DNA of 25,755 nt from contig JBFFZZ010000009.1 of the NCBI GenBank assembly GCA_041568335.1, positions 1-25,755 of the forward strand, written 5' to 3'. How positions within the stretch are numbered: the stretch's first letter is position 1; each line of letters begins with the position of its first letter. The position numbers and the translations under genes are program-made. Below, piece after piece: positions 23,728 through 25,755 of the stretch. Source of the stretch: WVWW01 sp041568335. GTDB lineage: Bacteria; Acidobacteriota; Polarisedimenticolia; Polarisedimenticolales; Polarisedimenticolaceae. The notes beneath the pieces were generated by a model. That model was not told the origin of the DNA. It ran no database searches and saw only the letters and a program-made list of their open reading frames with translations.

Positions 23728-25512
23728 ATGATCGCTCGCCATCCGAATCCACGGGTATGGGCCCCCCTGCTCGGCGCCTTGCTCGTCTCGCTCGCGCTGA
23801 TCGGCCCGTGGGGGAATTTTCCGCTGAACGACGACTGGCTGTTCTCCGCCGTCGGCAAGGAGCTGGCCGAGAGCGGGCAGTTCTCGCTCGGAGGAAGACC
23901 GGTGGCCCCCAATCTGGTCGGTCAGGTGGTTCTCGCGGCTCCATGGATTCTCGTTTTCGGTTTCTCTCACACGCTGCTCCGCGTGATGACGCTCGTTCTG
24001 GCGGTGATCCTGCTGTATGCGCTCGATTGCCTGCTTCGATCGGCCGATGTCGCGCCGCCGATCCGTCTGGGCTGCTTGCTCGTCCTTCTCTTTAACCCGA
24101 TCTTCCTTTACTCGGCGACCACGTTCATGACCGAGATCCACGGGTACTTCCCCGCGATGCTGGGGGTCACGCTGTGGATGGCCGGGCGGTCCCGCTCCGA
24201 TGACGAGCGTCTGATCTCCTGGTCGTTTGCGGTGCCTTCCGCAGCATTGATCGGGTGGTCGTTCTGGACTCGTCAGATTTGCGTCCTCGTGTTTCCGGCG
24301 TTGATCGCGTCGACCATCGGCCTCGCCCTCCTGGGGCGGAACCGGAAGCGTCTGGCCCGATCGATGCCCGTCCTCGCGGCGGCTGCGGCGGCCTTTGCTC
24401 TCGTGATCGCCGCCCATATGGTCTGGTCGGCCGGTTCCGGAAGGGCCTCGGCGACGTTCTCCCAGCTGCTGCCGAATCTCGTGCGGTTCGACCCCGCAGG
24501 CTGGTTGCTTCAGACCGGTGTGTTCATCACTTACATGACGGCGTTCTTCCTGCCGGTGCTGATTCTCGTTCCGCTGCGAGGTCTCGGCACGGCCCGGGCT
24601 CTGCTTTCCGGCGGGATCGTCCTCTCGATCGTCGTCGCGTCGTACTGGATGGTGCTGCGCGTGGGTTCCGCGGATGCGAGCTTCATGTCCCCGCTGCACC
24701 GCGGCTTTCCGTTCCTGGGCAACATCGTCAACGACACCGGTATCGGGCCGGTCACCACGGGTGACGTCTTCATGCTCGACCTGGAGAGGCCGCGCTGGAA
24801 TCCGGCGGTATGGCGTGCGATCCACGTCGTTTTCGTGCTCCTGTCCGCGCTCTGGGGACCCGTTCTCTTGCGCTGCGTCTCGATGCTGCGCCGCGGAACC
24901 GGGAAGCTCGATCGAGAGGTATTGCTGTTCGGCCTGGCGCTGTCCCTGGGCACGTTCATCGTCACCGTTCAGGCCTACTGGTTTCAGGTGTTTGACCGGT
25001 ATTACTTTCCATCGATCCTCGGCTTGATGCTCGTGCTCGGGGTGGTCTCCGCCGAGGCTCGGCAACGGGACCGGCGCGCCGACCGCACTCCGTACCGCCG
25101 CCCGCTGGTCTTCCTGCTTGCGCTGGCGCCGCTGGGCTTTTTTACGGTGGCGGGCTTGCACGACATGTTTCGCTGGAACGAAGCGCGCTGGACGCTCAAC
25201 ACGGCCTTGCTGGAGTCGGGTGTTTCGCCGTTGAACGTTCATTCGGGGTACGAGGTCGAGGGTTGGTTCGCGTTCGACGACCATCGCGCGGAGGTGGATC
25301 CTCCGGATTGCATCGGCGAGTGCTTCACCGATACGGGCTGCTGGTACTGCCGCGACGAGAGCTACCGGATCGGAATGAACGTTTACGGAGGCTACGAGAC
25401 GATCGACTCGATCCAACCTCGCTACTGGCTCGCCGCCGGTCCACCGGTCGTTGTCAGCAAGCGGCCGGCGGGTCCTGATTCCGCATTGCCGCCCGGTCGA
25501 GCGGAAGACTAG
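23728..25512 (+). CDS. Multi-pass membrane protein, GT-C-like glycosyltransferase candidate
   Basis: 594 residues with about eleven hydrophobic helices. After the first helix comes FPLNDDW (31-37), an acidic first-loop motif as in ArnT/PMT-type GT-C enzymes, followed by FSAVGKELAESGQFSLGG. TFMTEIHGYFPAML and SFWTRQICVLVFP also recall that fold. The C-terminal ~110 residues are extracytoplasmic and contain clustered cysteines (CIGECFTDTGCWYC, about 528-541). The ATG at 23728 is chosen; a TTG at 23698 would add 10 residues, and neither has a good Shine-Dalgarno. It starts 63 bases after the CHAT gene and could be in that operon or separate. The target glycan is unknown. It is not the same as the GT-C candidate at 12224-13975, though both carry an NDD motif after the first helix. 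Confidence 0.75.
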   Translation: MIARHPNPRVWAPLLGALLVSLALIGPWGNFPLNDDWLFSAVGKELAESGQFSLGGRPVAPNLVGQVVLAAPWILVFGFSHTLLRVMTLVLAVILLYALDCLLRSADVAPPIRLGCLLVLLFNPIFLYSATTFMTEIHGYFPAMLGVTLWMAGRSRSDDERLISWSFAVPSAALIGWSFWTRQICVLVFPALIASTIGLALLGRNRKRLARSMPVLAAAAAAFALVIAAHMVWSAGSGRASATFSQLLPNLVRFDPAGWLLQTGVFITYMTAFFLPVLILVPLRGLGTARALLSGGIVLSIVVASYWMVLRVGSADASFMSPLHRGFPFLGNIVNDTGIGPVTTGDVFMLDLERPRWNPAVWRAIHVVFVLLSALWGPVLLRCVSMLRRGTGKLDREVLLFGLALSLGTFIVTVQAYWFQVFDRYYFPSILGLMLVLGVVSAEARQRDRRADRTPYRRPLVFLLALAPLGFFTVAGLHDMFRWNEARWTLNTALLESGVSPLNVHSGYEVEGWFAFDDHRAEVDPPDCIGECFTDTGCWYCRDESYRIGMNVYGGYETIDSIQPRYWLAAGPPVVVSKRPAGPDSALPPGRAED

Positions 25513-25526
25513 AATCGTAGCCCGAC

Positions 25527-25755
25527 ATGAAGACCGCCACGAAGAGTGTCCTCGGCGTCCTGTTCCTGACGGCGGTGGCTTTACTACCGGTCTTCGCTCC
25601 CGATCGCTTCCCACTCGCCCCGCAGGGCGGCCCCCGATCGCTCGTCGGGCTCTATCTGTCTCTGTTGTTGCCGATCGGGATTCTTCTCGTGTGCTGGCGC
25701 ATGATGGGCGACGAGGACCCCAAGAAGAAGGCGGGCTTCCTCGCGTTGCTCTGCC
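25527..25755 (+). CDS. Small membrane protein, 3' end cut off by the window
   Basis: 76 codons are visible with no stop before the edge. The pattern is a basic start (MKTATKS), a hydrophobic helix (about 8-24), a proline-rich loop, a second helix (about 42-57), then the basic cytoplasmic-type segment DEDPKKKAG and the start of a third hydrophobic stretch. I recognise no family. It begins 14 bases after the GT-C-like gene and is probably co-transcribed. Confidence 0.6.
   Translation, partial: MKTATKSVLGVLFLTAVALLPVFAPDRFPLAPQGGPRSLVGLYLSLLLPIGILLVCWRMMGDEDPKKKAGFLALLC

Overview
The window reads as a GC-rich chromosome segment of a Gram-negative bacterium. The signs are lipoproteins, an AMIN-domain cell-wall amidase, a type IV pilin/GspG-like protein and Tat/Sec-exported enzymes. 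The gene style fits Acidobacteriota or Myxococcota-like lineages: a long thrombospondin-type-3 repeat protein, a GH109 enzyme, a eukaryote-like ether-lipid synthase and a sigma/anti-sigma/TPR-CHAT operon. No rRNA or other marker is present, so the phylum is inference. I see no insertion sequence, prophage, tRNA, rRNA or CRISPR array.

Layout. Positions 1-1391 (minus) hold a truncated lipoprotein (probably GerMN) and an N-acetylmuramoyl-L-alanine amidase. Positions 1469-4741 (minus) are a tight three-gene operon: an AGPS-like FAD enzyme, a MoaD/ThiS-like small protein ending in Gly-Gly, and an Asp-box (BNR) repeat protein. Positions 4789-6611 (plus) carry an SGNH hydrolase and a small Cys-rich membrane protein. 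Positions 6608-9191 (minus) carry a GH109-type Gfo/Idh/MocA glycosidase and an N-acetylhexosamine-kinase-like enzyme, a plausible amino-sugar salvage pair. Positions 9337-10544 (plus) carry a GspG-like pilin and a GST-like protein.

Positions 10550-14637 (minus) look like a surface-glycan operon: methyltransferase, GT-C-like membrane protein, polyprenyl-phosphate GT2, EamA/ArnE-like small transporter and an ABM-domain protein. Upstream, 14638-15002 has no protein gene. It does contain a promoter-like site, several hairpins, a long-range complementarity that can cover a Shine-Dalgarno sequence, and a strong intrinsic terminator, all on the minus strand: a candidate sRNA or regulatory leader for the glycan operon.

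Positions 15003-19492 (minus) encode an M48 lipoprotein metalloprotease and a 1199-residue secreted sugar-dehydrogenase-like/PKD/TSP3 protein. Diverging from the latter, 19728-23664 (plus) is a translationally coupled operon of an ECF-type sigma factor, a zinc-finger transmembrane anti-sigma factor and a TPR-CHAT caspase-like protein with a signal peptide and a C-terminal membrane anchor. The gene order suggests that proteolysis controls sigma release. It resembles the TPR-CHAT/sigma logic of type III-E CRISPR (Csx29-Csx30-RpoE), but without CRISPR, and is the most interesting system here. The window ends with a second GT-C-like membrane protein (23728-25512) and the start of a small membrane protein.
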